The notes under the pieces are model-generated. The model worked only from the letters and a program-made list of their open reading frames with translations, did no database searches and was not told where the DNA came from. The position numbers were made by a program, and so were the translations under genes. 32,810 nucleotides of DNA, taken from positions 1 to 32,810 of the forward strand of contig CAMUHN010000036.1 in assembly GCA_947088675.1 (NCBI GenBank). The letters run 5' to 3'. Below are positions 8,074 to 16,188 of this stretch, piece after piece; position 1 is the first letter of the stretch; each line of letters opens with the position of its first letter. The DNA is from an uncultured Roseburia sp. Lineage in GTDB: Bacteria > Bacillota > Clostridia > Lachnospirales > Lachnospiraceae.

Positions 8074-9002
8074 TAGTTACCCGCAATTTCCGTCACCGAT
8101 TTCGCAAGACCGGCAAGCGCCTGTATTTCTGACGGTATAATAATTTTGGTTGCCTTGCCGTCCGCTGCCTTGGCAAATGCTTCCAGACTCTTTAATTGTA
8201 TTACACTCTCATCCGGCGCCGCCAGTTTTAACATGCGAAGCCCGTCGGCGTTTGCCTGCTGTATTTTTAAAATCGCCTCCGCCTGGCCTTCCGCCTCCCG
8301 GATTGTCGCCTCTTTCTTTGCCTCCGCGCGCAGGATCGCAGCCTGTTTCTCCGCCTCCGCATCAAGAATCGCAGACTCTTTTTTTCCTTCCGCAACAAGA
8401 ATCGTGGATTTCTTTTCCCCTTCCGCACGCAGAATTGCCTCCCTGCGCTCACGTTCTGCTTTCATCTGCTTTTCCATTGCATCCTGAATCGCAGCCGGAG
8501 GAATTATATTTTTTAACTCAACACGGTTCACCTTAATTCCCCATGGATCGGTCGCTATATCCAAAGACGCGCGCATTGTTGTATTGATCGTCTCTCTTGA
8601 GGTCAATGTTTCATCCAGTTCCAGATCTCCGATGATGTTACGCAGTGTTGTTGCTGTGAGATTTTCGATCGCCATCAGCGGACTCTCCACCCCATATGCA
8701 TAAAGTTTCGGATCGGTAATCTGATAGTAGACTACCGTATCAATCTGCATGGTAACATTATCTTTCGTGATTACCGGCTGCGGCGGAAAATCCACTACCT
8801 GTTCTTTTAAAACTACTTTTCTGGCAATCCTGTCTATAAACGGCGCTTTCATATGAATTCCAACGCCCCATGTTGCAAGATAGCCGCCAAGGCGTTCCAC
8901 AACCATTGCATGCGCCTGAGGCACAATCTTGATACAGGATACCAGTATCAAAAATGCCAGTGCGATCAGTAAAATCACTGCAACCACAAAAAACTCTCCC
9001 AT
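8073..9002 (-). CDS. SPFH/band-7 domain membrane protein (paraslipin/QmcA type)
   Basis: A membrane scaffold protein of the stomatin/prohibitin/flotillin/HflK superfamily, thought to organise membrane microdomains or modulate membrane proteases. The 309-residue product has one N-terminal membrane segment (about 5-25), then the SPFH domain (about 27-190, with ERLGGYLATWGVGIH and NIIGDLELDETLTSRE). A long Ala/Glu/Lys coiled coil follows (about 185-255), built of 11-residue repeats of the type AE-x-x-K-x-x-AIL. The C-terminal segment is short. A strong AAAAGGAGG site precedes the ATG at 9002. The NfeD partner often found beside such genes is absent here. Its stop codon touches repeat copy 2 at 8008-8073. 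Confidence 0.93.
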   Translation of the reverse strand: MGEFFVVAVILLIALAFLILVSCIKIVPQAHAMVVERLGGYLATWGVGIHMKAPFIDRIARKVVLKEQVVDFPPQPVITKDNVTMQIDTVVYYQITDPKLYAYGVESPLMAIENLTATTLRNIIGDLELDETLTSRETINTTMRASLDIATDPWGIKVNRVELKNIIPPAAIQDAMEKQMKAERERREAILRAEGEKKSTILVAEGKKESAILDAEAEKQAAILRAEAKKEATIREAEGQAEAILKIQQANADGLRMLKLAAPDESVIQLKSLEAFAKAADGKATKIIIPSEIQALAGLAKSVTEIAGN

Positions 9003-9088
9003 TTTCTGCCTCCTTTTACCTGAAAATTCTCTGCAAGATTAGTATATCCTTTTTTATCATACTATATTTTTATTCGAATTACAACAAA

Positions 9089-9115
9089 AAGGAACTGTCA
9101 AATTGACAGTTCCTT
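9089..9115. terminator. bidirectional intrinsic terminator
   Basis: AAGGAACTGTCAA (9089-9101) pairs perfectly with TTGACAGTTCCTT (9103-9115) around a single central base. A-rich sequence lies on the left, so the minus-strand transcript ends in TTCCTTTTTG. It ends the GyrI-like gene, 18 nt after its stop. A near copy of the same hairpin lies at 10691-10717. Confidence 0.75.
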
Positions 9116-9132
9116 GCTTTCGGTTATGTACT

Positions 9133-9591
9133 CTATAAATCGGTAAGTCCCACATAGATATGAATTTCGGCCTGATCCATACTGCTATTCTGATACTCTT
9201 CAAAATCACATTGGAATGTCCTTGGCAGATCCATCTGCCAGATATCCTGCCATGCAGCGGCAACCGACTGCACCACATCTCCATGAATCACAAATTTTGC
9301 ATAACGGCCTGCCGGTATATGACAGACAGCAAATTGTGCTCCCTGCGGCTCCCCTGTTGTCTCACATGCCACCATCACCGTGTAGTCTGACATGGCGTCT
9401 TTCTCATAATCTCTGTAAATACCAAGCGCTTTACCATTTAGCTTATCCGGAACAGATGTGTATATCCCGTCATTGTAAAAACGGCTCCACAATCCGCCAA
9501 TCACTGCTCCCATATCGGGGGATGTATTATTTGTCCGCGCCTCTATGCCCACAGCAACCTTTTCTTCTAATGTTACAATTTCATAGTTCAT
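9133..9591 (-). CDS. GyrI-like / AraC-type effector-binding domain protein
   Basis: A stand-alone small-molecule-binding domain of the SOUL/GyrI-like superfamily, 152 residues, with no DNA-binding part. Recognisable features are the N-terminal YEIVTLEEKVAVGIEART, the central DYTVMVACET and the 'IPAGRYAKFVIHG' strand that usually precedes the ligand-pocket glutamate segment. The end reads AEIHIYVGL. The ATG at 9591 is chosen because it begins the conserved domain and has AAAGG upstream (12 nt); an ATG at 9603 directly abuts that site. It lies 62 nt after the WYL regulator in the same direction and is followed by a terminator, so the two form a likely ligand-sensing pair. The ligand is unknown. 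Confidence 0.85.
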   Translation of the reverse strand: MNYEIVTLEEKVAVGIEARTNNTSPDMGAVIGGLWSRFYNDGIYTSVPDKLNGKALGIYRDYEKDAMSDYTVMVACETTGEPQGAQFAVCHIPAGRYAKFVIHGDVVQSVAAAWQDIWQMDLPRTFQCDFEEYQNSSMDQAEIHIYVGLTDL

Positions 9592-9653
9592 GATTCGTAC
9601 CATCCTTTCTTTTGATGGCATTATCATAGCACTCCAAACAAGACATCTGTATG

Positions 9654-10562
9654 TCATGTTTTTAAATATTTTTTTCGAATGCACTCGGCATATGCCAGAA
9701 CATCTTCCCGAAACTCTGCCGGTTCCAACAGTTCCGCACCGTCTCCAAAAGAAGCAATCCATCCGACAATCGTTTCTTTATCTGTAAATCCACCGGAAAA
9801 CAGCAGGTTACCGTCCCCGCAGACCGTAAAACTTTCAATTCCATACTCCTCCACCAATCGCCATTTATATTCCGGCCTGATTTTTGCCTTTACCTGATAC
9901 AACGGCGGAAACAGCTTATCAGAAGAAAAATCCGGCAGCTGTACGGAACGCTTTTCAAAAGCTTCCCCTATCACTAAATCGGTCATTCTCCCCAGTTTAA
10001 ACAGGCGGAAATCCCCTCTTCTTTCACACCAGCTCCAGACATACCATCCGGCCCAGCGAAAAATCAAATCGTATGGCTCGATTGTTCTCTTTGACTCGCC
10101 TTTTGGTGCAAAATAGGTAAAGGATACCTTATGACCCGTTAAAATGGCACGGTGCAGCAACTCAATTTTAGGCGAAAGCGTATCTTTCTGCCATAAAGAG
10201 AGATCAATCAGAATATGCGTATCTCCTGCAAGCATATTAGAAGCGCCGGCCTGCAGTTTCTCCATTAGCTGTATATATCGTTTTGTACCGCTTACGCTGT
10301 CCAGGCTGCGAAGCCCTGCTATAATCGCCTGCAGATCCGACTGACTGAGCAGTGTCCGGTCAATTGTATATCCTTCCATAATGGAAATACCGCCATTTTT
10401 TCCGGATGCTGTCACCAATGGTATTCCTGCCATACACAGAGCCTCAATATCACGGTTTATGGTGCGGCGGGAAACTTCAAATTTTTCAGCAAGATAAGGC
10501 GCCGTCACTTTGTCCTGTTGTAAAAGAATAGATAAAATCCCAATCATTCTGTCAACTTTCAT
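9654..10562 (-). CDS. YafY/DeoR-type transcriptional regulator with WYL domain
   Basis: A DNA-binding regulator. Residues 1-60 form a helix-turn-helix of the HTH_11 type (VTAPYLAEKFEVSRRTINRDIEAL). Residues from about 130 form a WYL domain, where the signature reads GWYVWSWCERRGDFRLFKLGRM (WYV in place of WYL), followed by a C-terminal WCX-like extension. WYL domains sense ligands such as nucleotides or nucleic acid; the ligand here is unknown. The ATG at 10562 has AGAGGAGG 7 nt upstream; the frame is open to 10703 but through the upstream terminators. It probably controls itself and the downstream GyrI-like gene. The pair is flanked by two similar hairpins. Confidence 0.92.
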   Translation of the reverse strand: MKVDRMIGILSILLQQDKVTAPYLAEKFEVSRRTINRDIEALCMAGIPLVTASGKNGGISIMEGYTIDRTLLSQSDLQAIIAGLRSLDSVSGTKRYIQLMEKLQAGASNMLAGDTHILIDLSLWQKDTLSPKIELLHRAILTGHKVSFTYFAPKGESKRTIEPYDLIFRWAGWYVWSWCERRGDFRLFKLGRMTDLVIGEAFEKRSVQLPDFSSDKLFPPLYQVKAKIRPEYKWRLVEEYGIESFTVCGDGNLLFSGGFTDKETIVGWIASFGDGAELLEPAEFREDVLAYAECIRKKYLKT

Positions 10563-10656
10563 ACAGCTCCTCCTCTTATCCCCGGTAAAACCTGCATCAC
10601 ACAGAGGAATAAATACTTTGATGTAATACTTCTGTGACAGCATTTGCACAGAAAAA

Positions 10657-10676
10657 TCCCGCACAAAAATGCGGGA
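10657..10676 (-). terminator. intrinsic terminator downstream of the SleB-type hydrolase
   Basis: TCCCGCA (10657-10663) and TGCGGGA (10670-10676) form a 7-bp G+C-rich stem with a 6-nt loop. On the minus strand it is followed by TTTTTC. It is the second of two hairpins after the hydrolase gene and precedes the WYL regulator. Confidence 0.75.
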
Positions 10677-10690
10677 CTTTTCTGAAGTCT

Positions 10691-10717
10691 GAGGAGCTGT
10701 CATTTTGACAGTTCCTC
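10691..10717 (-). terminator. hairpin downstream of the SleB-type hydrolase, related to the one at 9089-9115
   Basis: GAGGAGCTGTCA (10691-10702) pairs with TGACAGTTCCTC (10706-10717) around TTT, with one G-T wobble. It lies 13 nt after the hydrolase stop codon. The core resembles the hairpin at 9089-9115, so this is a repeated terminator-type sequence that brackets the WYL/GyrI-like gene pair. Confidence 0.6.
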
Positions 10718-10730
10718 CCTGTATTAACTT

Positions 10731-12227
10731 TTAAAAAAACACATGATTTCCGATTACAAGACCCTGCTGTCCGGACGATGCCCGGCGAAAACTCAATGCA
10801 CCGCCTGTATTATCTGCACCGTTTAACGCTTCCTGCGCAGCAGAAATACAGCTTGCTTTCGGTCCTCTTGCGGCAACAGACGCCACATCTCCGCGGCCTG
10901 CAGGCGTAAACTGAGACGGCTGATATATAACATCATAGATATTATTTGCGTAGCCGCCGGAACGCACTCGATTCATTACAACTGCTCCGACTGCAACCTG
11001 CCCTTCATAGGGCTCCATCCCTGCCTCGCACTGAATCAAGGCCGCAAGAAGCGTAACCTGATCAAACGAAACGGACACCGGCTCTTTCTGAACCGTCTCT
11101 GCAACTTCATTTGCTTTCCTTTCCGCTTCCTCTTTGGCTTTTTGGGCAGCTATTTCTTCAGCCTGCGCGCGCTCCTCTTCAATAGATACGGCCTCGCCCA
11201 GATCCAGCTCTGTCTCCACAAATTCCGCACTGACATAACCCGTGCTTCCTGCATATTTTACGGCGATCCACTCACCGTCTGTCTCTACGCTCTGATCTAC
11301 CGTTAATGTTGTACCGGCATCTACAAAAGACAGAACCGCACTCTCACTGTTGGCATCACTTCTTACGCGCAGTCCGTCTGTCTGACTCTCTGCCGTCGCC
11401 GCAAAACTGGACTTCGCATATGCCATGGCATCAGAACCTACGATACAAAACTCGTTCTTTACAAATCCCTCTACATCGCCGGAAGTGATATGCGTCCATT
11501 CGTCTCCGGATTCTAAAATTTCCGCCACGTCGCCTTTATAAAGCTTTCCGACAATCTGCGCATCCGGACTGTCCGACTCACGGATATATAAAAACTCATC
11601 CACATCGGCCAGCAAACGGCTCTCCCACTCCTGCTTTTCTTTCTGTGCTTTCATGTCTGTTGTCTGTGCGGCATCTTCCTGCGCCGACATCGACAAATCC
11701 GCCTGTTTTCCATCTTCTCCGTCCAAAATCATCTGATTTTCTCCGGCACTGCTGCTGCGCTCTGCATGCTGCTGTTCATCAACACTGGATATAATGTCTT
11801 CAGAATGTTTTTCACCAGCTTTGTCCGAACTGTCTGAAACTTCCTGCACCTCTGAACTTTCTTCGTTTGCCGGCTGCAGACTTTCTGTATTTTGATTATC
11901 CAACGAACTCTCGTCCGCATCCTCCGTCAATTTTTCTGATTCCTCTTTCGATACTTCCTGCTCCGCGGCTGCTACAACATTCGTCTTTGTTTTTTCTACA
12001 TCCACCGCCTGCGGCTGATCCTCCAAAGCAACCAGACAAGCTGCTATACCGGCTGTTGGTACACCGGTCACGGCATCTCCTGTCAAACCATCTGTATGAA
12101 TTGTCACCACTGCTGTCTGCACTGTTTCGTTTGGCATTGCCTGCATCTCACCGTCCGCTGCAACACACATTAACATAAATGATCCTACGATCACAAAACT
12201 CCCCAGTGCCCTTTTTTCCAAACTCAT
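10731..12227 (-). CDS. secreted cell-wall hydrolase with two SH3b domains and a SleB-type (Hydrolase_2) domain
   Basis: A probable exported peptidoglycan hydrolase. Residues 1-24 form a signal peptide (basic SLEKR, then a hydrophobic core). Residues 40-200 are an acidic, Ser/Glu-rich, low-complexity spacer. Two SH3b wall-binding domains follow (about 205-262, 'LYIRESDSPDAQIVGKLYKGD', and about 275-340, 'LRVRSDANSESAVLSFVDAG'). Then a charged Ala/Glu/Lys helix (345-385) leads to a C-terminal SleB-like catalytic domain with QCEAGMEPYEGQVAVGAVVMNRV, where the Glu is the catalytic candidate, and QFTPAG. GGAGG lies 5 nt before the ATG at 12227. A strong promoter with a WalR-like box lies upstream. 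The SleB family includes spore-cortex lytic enzymes, but the SH3 domains and the sigma-A promoter point to vegetative wall turnover. Confidence 0.92.
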   Translation of the reverse strand: MSLEKRALGSFVIVGSFMLMCVAADGEMQAMPNETVQTAVVTIHTDGLTGDAVTGVPTAGIAACLVALEDQPQAVDVEKTKTNVVAAAEQEVSKEESEKLTEDADESSLDNQNTESLQPANEESSEVQEVSDSSDKAGEKHSEDIISSVDEQQHAERSSSAGENQMILDGEDGKQADLSMSAQEDAAQTTDMKAQKEKQEWESRLLADVDEFLYIRESDSPDAQIVGKLYKGDVAEILESGDEWTHITSGDVEGFVKNEFCIVGSDAMAYAKSSFAATAESQTDGLRVRSDANSESAVLSFVDAGTTLTVDQSVETDGEWIAVKYAGSTGYVSAEFVETELDLGEAVSIEEERAQAEEIAAQKAKEEAERKANEVAETVQKEPVSVSFDQVTLLAALIQCEAGMEPYEGQVAVGAVVMNRVRSGGYANNIYDVIYQPSQFTPAGRGDVASVAARGPKASCISAAQEALNGADNTGGALSFRRASSGQQGLVIGNHVFF

Positions 12228-12348
12228 AGAAACCTCCGTTAATAGTAATCACTATCTTATCTATTGATAAACAGAAAGCGCACAATGTGAACTTCCTATG
12301 TATTTGTTGAAATAGTATTACGCTTCTATTTTTGTTTAAGTCGCATTT

Positions 12349-12374
12349 GTTACAATTATTACAGATTTATTACA
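12349..12374 (-). promoter_or_regulatory. WalR-like box just downstream of the hydrolase promoter
   Basis: On the minus strand TGTAAT-N5-TGTAAT spans 12374-12358, a perfect match to the known WalR (YycF) consensus TGTWAH-N5-TGTWAH. A third half-site, TGTAAC, lies at 12354-12349. It begins about at the expected transcription start, downstream of the -10. In B. subtilis that position is associated with WalR repression. A+T-rich sequence makes chance matches possible. Confidence 0.4.
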
Positions 12375-12380
12375 ATCGCG

Positions 12381-12409
12381 ATTATAACAAAGTCTCTATG
12401 ATTTGTCAA
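12381..12409 (-). promoter_or_regulatory. consensus sigma-A promoter of the wall hydrolase gene
   Basis: On the minus strand there is a perfect TTGACA -35 (12409-12404), a 17-nt spacer and a perfect TATAAT -10 (12386-12381). This is the best promoter in the window. The start codon at 12227 implies a leader of nearly 150 nt. Confidence 0.9.
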
Positions 12410-12445
12410 CCATACAATGGAAAAAATTTAAAATTTTATTAATAT

Positions 12446-13795
12446 TTATGAAAGCCTTTTTAACAACTCTTCCCTGGCTGCCTCAAACCCCGGCTTTCCA
12501 AGCAACGCAAACATATTCTTTTTGTAGCTCTCCACACCCGGCTGGTTAAATGGATTCACGCCAAGCAGATAGCCGCTGATTCCTACGGCAAACTCAAAGA
12601 AGTAAAACAGTTCGCCAAGATAAAACTCATTCTGCTCCGGAATTTTTACCATCAAATTCGGCACATTTCCATCTGTATGCGCCAAAATGGTCCCATTCAT
12701 TGCACTTTTATTAACGAAATCAATATCTTTTCCCGCCAGATAATTCAGCCCGTCAAGATCCACCGGCTCTTCCGAAATTGTAATGGTCTCTCTGGATGAT
12801 TCGACATTTAAAACGGTCTCAAACATAATTCTGGAACCATCCTGAATAAACTGACCCATCGAATGCAAATCTGTCGTCAAATCTACCGACGCCGGGAACA
12901 GTCCCTTCTGGTCTTTTCCCTCACTCTCGCCATAGAGCTGCTTCCACCACTCTGCTACATAGTGTAAGCTTGGTTCATAATCAGCCAAAACTTCAACCGC
13001 CTTGCCTTTGCGAAGCAAAATATTGCGGATTGCTGCATACAATACAGCGTCATTTTCCATAAAATCTTTTTCCAGCGCAAGCTTTCTTCCCTCTGCAGCT
13101 CCTTCCATCAACTGATCAATATCGGCGCCGCTGACTGCGATCGGAAGAAGTCCTACCGCCGTCAATACGGAGAAACGGCCTCCGACATCATCTGGAACAA
13201 CAAAACTTTCATAGCCCTCTTCTGTGGCAAGATTCTTTAATGCCCCTCTTGATTTGTCTGTAGTAGCGTAAATTCGCTTTGAGGCGCCCTCTTTGCCATA
13301 CTTCTTTTCCAGCATTTCCTTAAATACGCGGAAAGCAATCGCCGGTTCTGTTGTAGTTCCGGATTTCGAGATAATATTAACAGAAAAATCCCTCTCGCCG
13401 ATGACATCTATAATACCCTGCAGATAGGCTGCACTGATGCTGTTTCCTGCAAAGTAAATTTCAGGCGTCCTGCGCACTTCCTTTGGAATATTGTTGTAAA
13501 ATCCATGCCTTAAAAACTCAATTGCCGCTCTTGCGCCCAGATAAGATCCGCCGATTCCAATGACAACCAGCACTTCAGAATCCGACTGAATTTTTTCAGC
13601 AGCCTTTTTGATCCGTGAAAACTCCTCCTTATCGTAATCAACCGGAAGATCAACCCACCCAAGGAAATCGTTCCCGGCTCCTTTTCCTGAGAGCAGAAGT
13701 TCCTTTGCACCGGCCGCAAGACCGCCCATATAAGAAACTTCCTCCTCACTGATAAATCCTGATGCTTTTGAATAGTCAAATGTTACTTTTGCCAT
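12446..13795 (-). CDS. pgi: glucose-6-phosphate isomerase
   Basis: Interconverts glucose-6-phosphate and fructose-6-phosphate in glycolysis and gluconeogenesis. The 449-residue length is that of the shorter bacterial PGI form. Visible motifs are [15 protein letters not shown] (phosphate-binding), [11 protein letters not shown], the signature [33 protein letters not shown] and the C-terminal [15 protein letters not shown] with the catalytic-type lysine. GGGAG lies 8 nt before the ATG at 13795. It has its own predicted promoter at 13851-13879 and no obvious G+C-rich terminator before the hydrolase promoter. Confidence 0.97.
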   Translation of the reverse strand: MAKVTFDYSKASGFISEEEVSYMGGLAAGAKELLLSGKGAGNDFLGWVDLPVDYDKEEFSRIKKAAEKIQSDSEVLVVIGIGGSYLGARAAIEFLRHGFYNNIPKEVRRTPEIYFAGNSISAAYLQGIIDVIGERDFSVNIISKSGTTTEPAIAFRVFKEMLEKKYGKEGASKRIYATTDKSRGALKNLATEEGYESFVVPDDVGGRFSVLTAVGLLPIAVSGADIDQLMEGAAEGRKLALEKDFMENDAVLYAAIRNILLRKGKAVEVLADYEPSLHYVAEWWKQLYGESEGKDQKGLFPASVDLTTDLHSMGQFIQDGSRIMFETVLNVESSRETITISEEPVDLDGLNYLAGKDIDFVNKSAMNGTILAHTDGNVPNLMVKIPEQNEFYLGELFYFFEFAVGISGYLLGVNPFNQPGVESYKKNMFALLGKPGFEAAREELLKRLS

Positions 13796-13850
13796 TTTTA
13801 TTACTCCCTTTCTCTTAGATTATTATGTAATTCCAATATCTGTTAACAGT

Positions 13851-13879
13851 ATTTTATCAAACACACAAACGGATAGCAA
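13851..13879 (-). promoter_or_regulatory. predicted sigma-A promoter of pgi
   Basis: On the minus strand TTGCTA (13879-13874) and TAAAAT (13856-13851) are separated by 17 nt. The -35 is weak and the -10 matches 5 of 6 bases. It lies 56 nt upstream of the pgi start. Confidence 0.5.
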
Positions 13880-13895
13880 GAAGTCATTTACCTCT

Positions 13896-14219
13896 TCAGG
13901 AAAAAACTTCGCCCAAAACTGCATTGACAAGTGTTTCTTCTTCTGTTGTCCAGCCTTCCTCCCTTTCTTCGGCTTCATACTTTTCATCCGAGTCCATCTC
14001 CCTGGTTAATTGGCTTTCTGCCTCCTGCTGCGCCTGTATTTCAATCTGCAGGCGCAGCCCGCTGATTTCGTCCTGCAAACTCTGCAGTTCTTTCTTACGC
14101 AGTCTGATCAGTTTGTTTATCCGGTGTAATGTCACTGCCGCGAACAGAAACATAACTGCGGCCCATACCGCCGTTATATATACGGCATACTCTGTCAGCA
14201 AATACTCCATCTGCTCCAT
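13896..14219 (-). CDS. small membrane-anchored coiled-coil protein
   Basis: I recognise no family. The product is about 107 residues. One membrane segment is near residues 8-30 (AVYITAVWAAVMFLFAAV). A basic stretch follows (HRINKLIRLRKKE), then a Gln/Glu-rich coiled coil (about 40-80), then an acidic tail (EREEGWTTEEETLVNAVLGEVFS). The charge pattern suggests N-out, C-in topology. The ATG at 14219 has GAGG 8 nt upstream; the ATG at 14225 is too close to it. It is divergent from murG and has its own predicted promoter. It could be an envelope or division accessory protein, but that is a guess. Confidence 0.7.
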   Translation of the reverse strand: MEQMEYLLTEYAVYITAVWAAVMFLFAAVTLHRINKLIRLRKKELQSLQDEISGLRLQIEIQAQQEAESQLTREMDSDEKYEAEEREEGWTTEEETLVNAVLGEVFS

Positions 14220-14251
14220 ATACATTACCTCGCTTTTATTTATTTGTGTCT

Positions 14252-14280
14252 ATTATAAAAGCAATTTGCAATTTTGAAAA
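14252..14280 (-). promoter_or_regulatory. predicted promoter of the small membrane protein
   Basis: On the minus strand TTTTCA (14280-14275), a 17-nt spacer and a perfect TATAAT (14257-14252) lie 33 nt upstream of the start codon. Confidence 0.55.
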
Positions 14281-14388
14281 GAGTGCCTGTCCATAAAATC
14301 ACCGCAACTTTCGACATTTACTGCAATGTTTATCATAAATGCATCCTCTGTATGATTAATCATAAGAAAATATTTCGAAAGTCTTTGC

Positions 14389-14417
14389 TTGACTTTTGCT
14401 GATATGGGTATTATAAA
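14389..14417 (+). promoter_or_regulatory. predicted sigma-A promoter of murG
   Basis: TTGACT (14389-14394), a 17-nt spacer and TATAAA (14412-14417). Both hexamers match 5 of 6 consensus bases. The murG start codon is 37 nt downstream. Confidence 0.65.
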
Positions 14418-14453
14418 ATAGAAAGTAAGACTTGAAAGAAAGGGAACGCAGCT

Positions 14454-15530
14454 ATGAAAAAAATCGTTATGACCGGAGGCGGTACTGCAGGCCATGTAAC
14501 GCCAAATATCGCATTAATGCCAGCATTGCGCAACGAAGGTTATGAAATTTCCTATATCGGATCTTATGACGGCATTGAAAAACGTCTGATGGAGGAACAG
14601 AAAATTCCGTACTATGGAATCTCTTCCGGTAAATTACGACGCTACTTTGATCCGAAAAACTTTTCTGATCCATTTAAGGTAATAAAAGGCTACAGCCAGT
14701 CTGTCAGACTCTTAAAGACAATAAAACCGGACATCGTATTCTCCAAAGGCGGATTTGTTTCTGTCCCTGTTATCTTAGCAGCCAAACACTGTAAAATTCC
14801 TGCCATAATCCATGAATCGGATCTGACGCCGGGGCTGGCTAACAAACTTGCTATTCCAAGCGCCACAAAAGTTTGCTGCAACTTTCCGGAAACGTTAAGC
14901 TATCTGCCTGCAGAAAAAGCAGTCCTGACCGGATCACCGCTTCGGAAAGAACTATTAAACGGCAGCGCATCTGCCGCTTTTTCACTCTGTCATTTTACCG
15001 ATCACGCAAAACCCGCCATACTTATTATTGGAGGAAGCAGCGGATCAAGAGCCATCAATACGGCAGTCCGCAATTTGCTTCCTGAACTGCTGAAAAAATA
15101 TAATATCATCCACCTCTGCGGGAAAGGAAATCTTGAAAGAACATTAGACGGAACCAAAGGCTATGCACAATTTGAATATGCCAATCAGGAACTTGCCGAT
15201 ATGTTTGCTCTGTCATCTCTGGTAATTTCAAGAGCCGGCGCCAATGCCATATGTGAACTCCTTGCATTAAAAAAATTACATATATTGATTCCGCTTTCGG
15301 CTGCAGCCAGCAGAGGAGATCAGATCTTAAATGCAAATTCTTTCCGTTCCCAGGGCTTTAGCTATGTGATCGAGGAAGAAACTCTGACCAATACGACATT
15401 ACTAGAAGGAATAGAGTCCGTTTTTCAGAAGAAAGAACAATATCTGCAGGCCATGTCAAAAAGCAGCAGTACCAACGCAGTGGATACCATTGTAAAACTG
15501 ATTCTGGATACCTCCCGCTATGCACGCTGA
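14454..15530 (+). CDS. murG: UDP-GlcNAc:undecaprenyl-pyrophosphoryl-MurNAc-pentapeptide GlcNAc transferase
   Basis: Makes lipid II from lipid I at the inner face of the membrane, the last cytoplasmic step of peptidoglycan precursor synthesis. The 358-residue GT-B fold protein has the N-terminal glycine loop GGGTAGHVTPN (residues 8-18), IHESDLTPGLANKLA, the second glycine motif GGSSGSRAIN and the donor-site stretch SRAGANAICELLALKK. It is followed by LSAAASRGDQILNAN, in which SRGDQ replaces the HQ-type motif of proteobacterial MurG, as I recall for clostridial forms. AAAGGGAA precedes the ATG. It stands alone with its own promoter, outside any dcw cluster, so a second copy in the dcw cluster elsewhere is possible. 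Confidence 0.95.
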   Translation: MKKIVMTGGGTAGHVTPNIALMPALRNEGYEISYIGSYDGIEKRLMEEQKIPYYGISSGKLRRYFDPKNFSDPFKVIKGYSQSVRLLKTIKPDIVFSKGGFVSVPVILAAKHCKIPAIIHESDLTPGLANKLAIPSATKVCCNFPETLSYLPAEKAVLTGSPLRKELLNGSASAAFSLCHFTDHAKPAILIIGGSSGSRAINTAVRNLLPELLKKYNIIHLCGKGNLERTLDGTKGYAQFEYANQELADMFALSSLVISRAGANAICELLALKKLHILIPLSAAASRGDQILNANSFRSQGFSYVIEEETLTNTTLLEGIESVFQKKEQYLQAMSKSSSTNAVDTIVKLILDTSRYAR

Positions 15531-15546
15531 TAAGAAATAATCTGAA

Positions 15547-15570
15547 GGGGCGGTTAACAATTGCCGCCCC
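15547..15570. terminator. G+C-rich hairpin between convergent murG and the HIT gene
   Basis: GGGGCGG (15547-15553) pairs with CCGCCCC (15564-15570) across a 10-nt loop. It lies between the convergent stop codons. The T-runs are weak on both sides, so it is a probable rather than certain bidirectional terminator. Confidence 0.6.
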
Positions 15571-15577
15571 GATTACT

Positions 15578-15994
15578 TTACAGCTTAAGTGATTCGCAAA
15601 TCTCTTTCATCTCTTCCGGCGTAAATGTTTCACTGGTATAGCGCAAAAGATCCGCGTTTTTGTCTCCCACATAGCGGGGAATTAAATGCAGATGAAAGTG
15701 AAATACCGTCTGTCCCGCCACCTCATGATTATTCTGAATCAGGTTGAATCCGTCGCATGAAAGTACGTCAGTCATATGACAGGCAAGCTTTTTCGCAAGC
15801 ATCATAGCACGTCCTGCCACATCCTCTTCAATTTCATAAATATCAGCATAATGCTGTTTGGGCAAAATAAGGGCATGTCCTTTTGCTGCAGGGTTAACAT
15901 CTAAAATTACTTTAAACGCATCGTCCTCATAAATGGTATTTGCAGGAATCTCCCCCTTAATAATTTTACAAAAAATACAATCTTGTCCGTTCAT
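15578..15994 (-). CDS. HIT family nucleotide hydrolase/transferase
   Basis: A small cytoplasmic histidine-triad protein (138 residues), probably an Hnt/Hint-like purine nucleoside phosphoramidase. The N-terminal CIFCKIIKGEIPA has the Cys-x-x-Cys found in many HIT proteins. The active-site motif is HFHLHLIPR near residue 100. The ATG at 15994 follows GGAGG by 5 nt; the in-frame ATG at 16006 has no site. It converges on murG. Its exact substrate cannot be read from the sequence. Confidence 0.93.
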   Translation of the reverse strand: MNGQDCIFCKIIKGEIPANTIYEDDAFKVILDVNPAAKGHALILPKQHYADIYEIEEDVAGRAMMLAKKLACHMTDVLSCDGFNLIQNNHEVAGQTVFHFHLHLIPRYVGDKNADLLRYTSETFTPEEMKEICESLKL

Positions 15995-16188
15995 GACATC
16001 CTCCATTCCAGATTTTACAAAATCTTACTTTTTTCTACCTTTTTATTGCTTTTGTCGAATTTTGTTACACAAATATTGTTGCACTTTTTCACAGTTAATG
16101 CTAAACTATATCCAAGTTGTTCTACATGGATAGTATTCGGTTTTCCAATGGTTTATTAATGTGGCTAAGTGATAAAGGTGGTACGCAA

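Noticed and set aside
8146-8536. Plus-strand ORFs of 113 and 128 codons opposite the SPFH gene
   Set aside because: They mirror the 11-residue coiled-coil repeats of the SPFH protein, which keep several frames open by composition.
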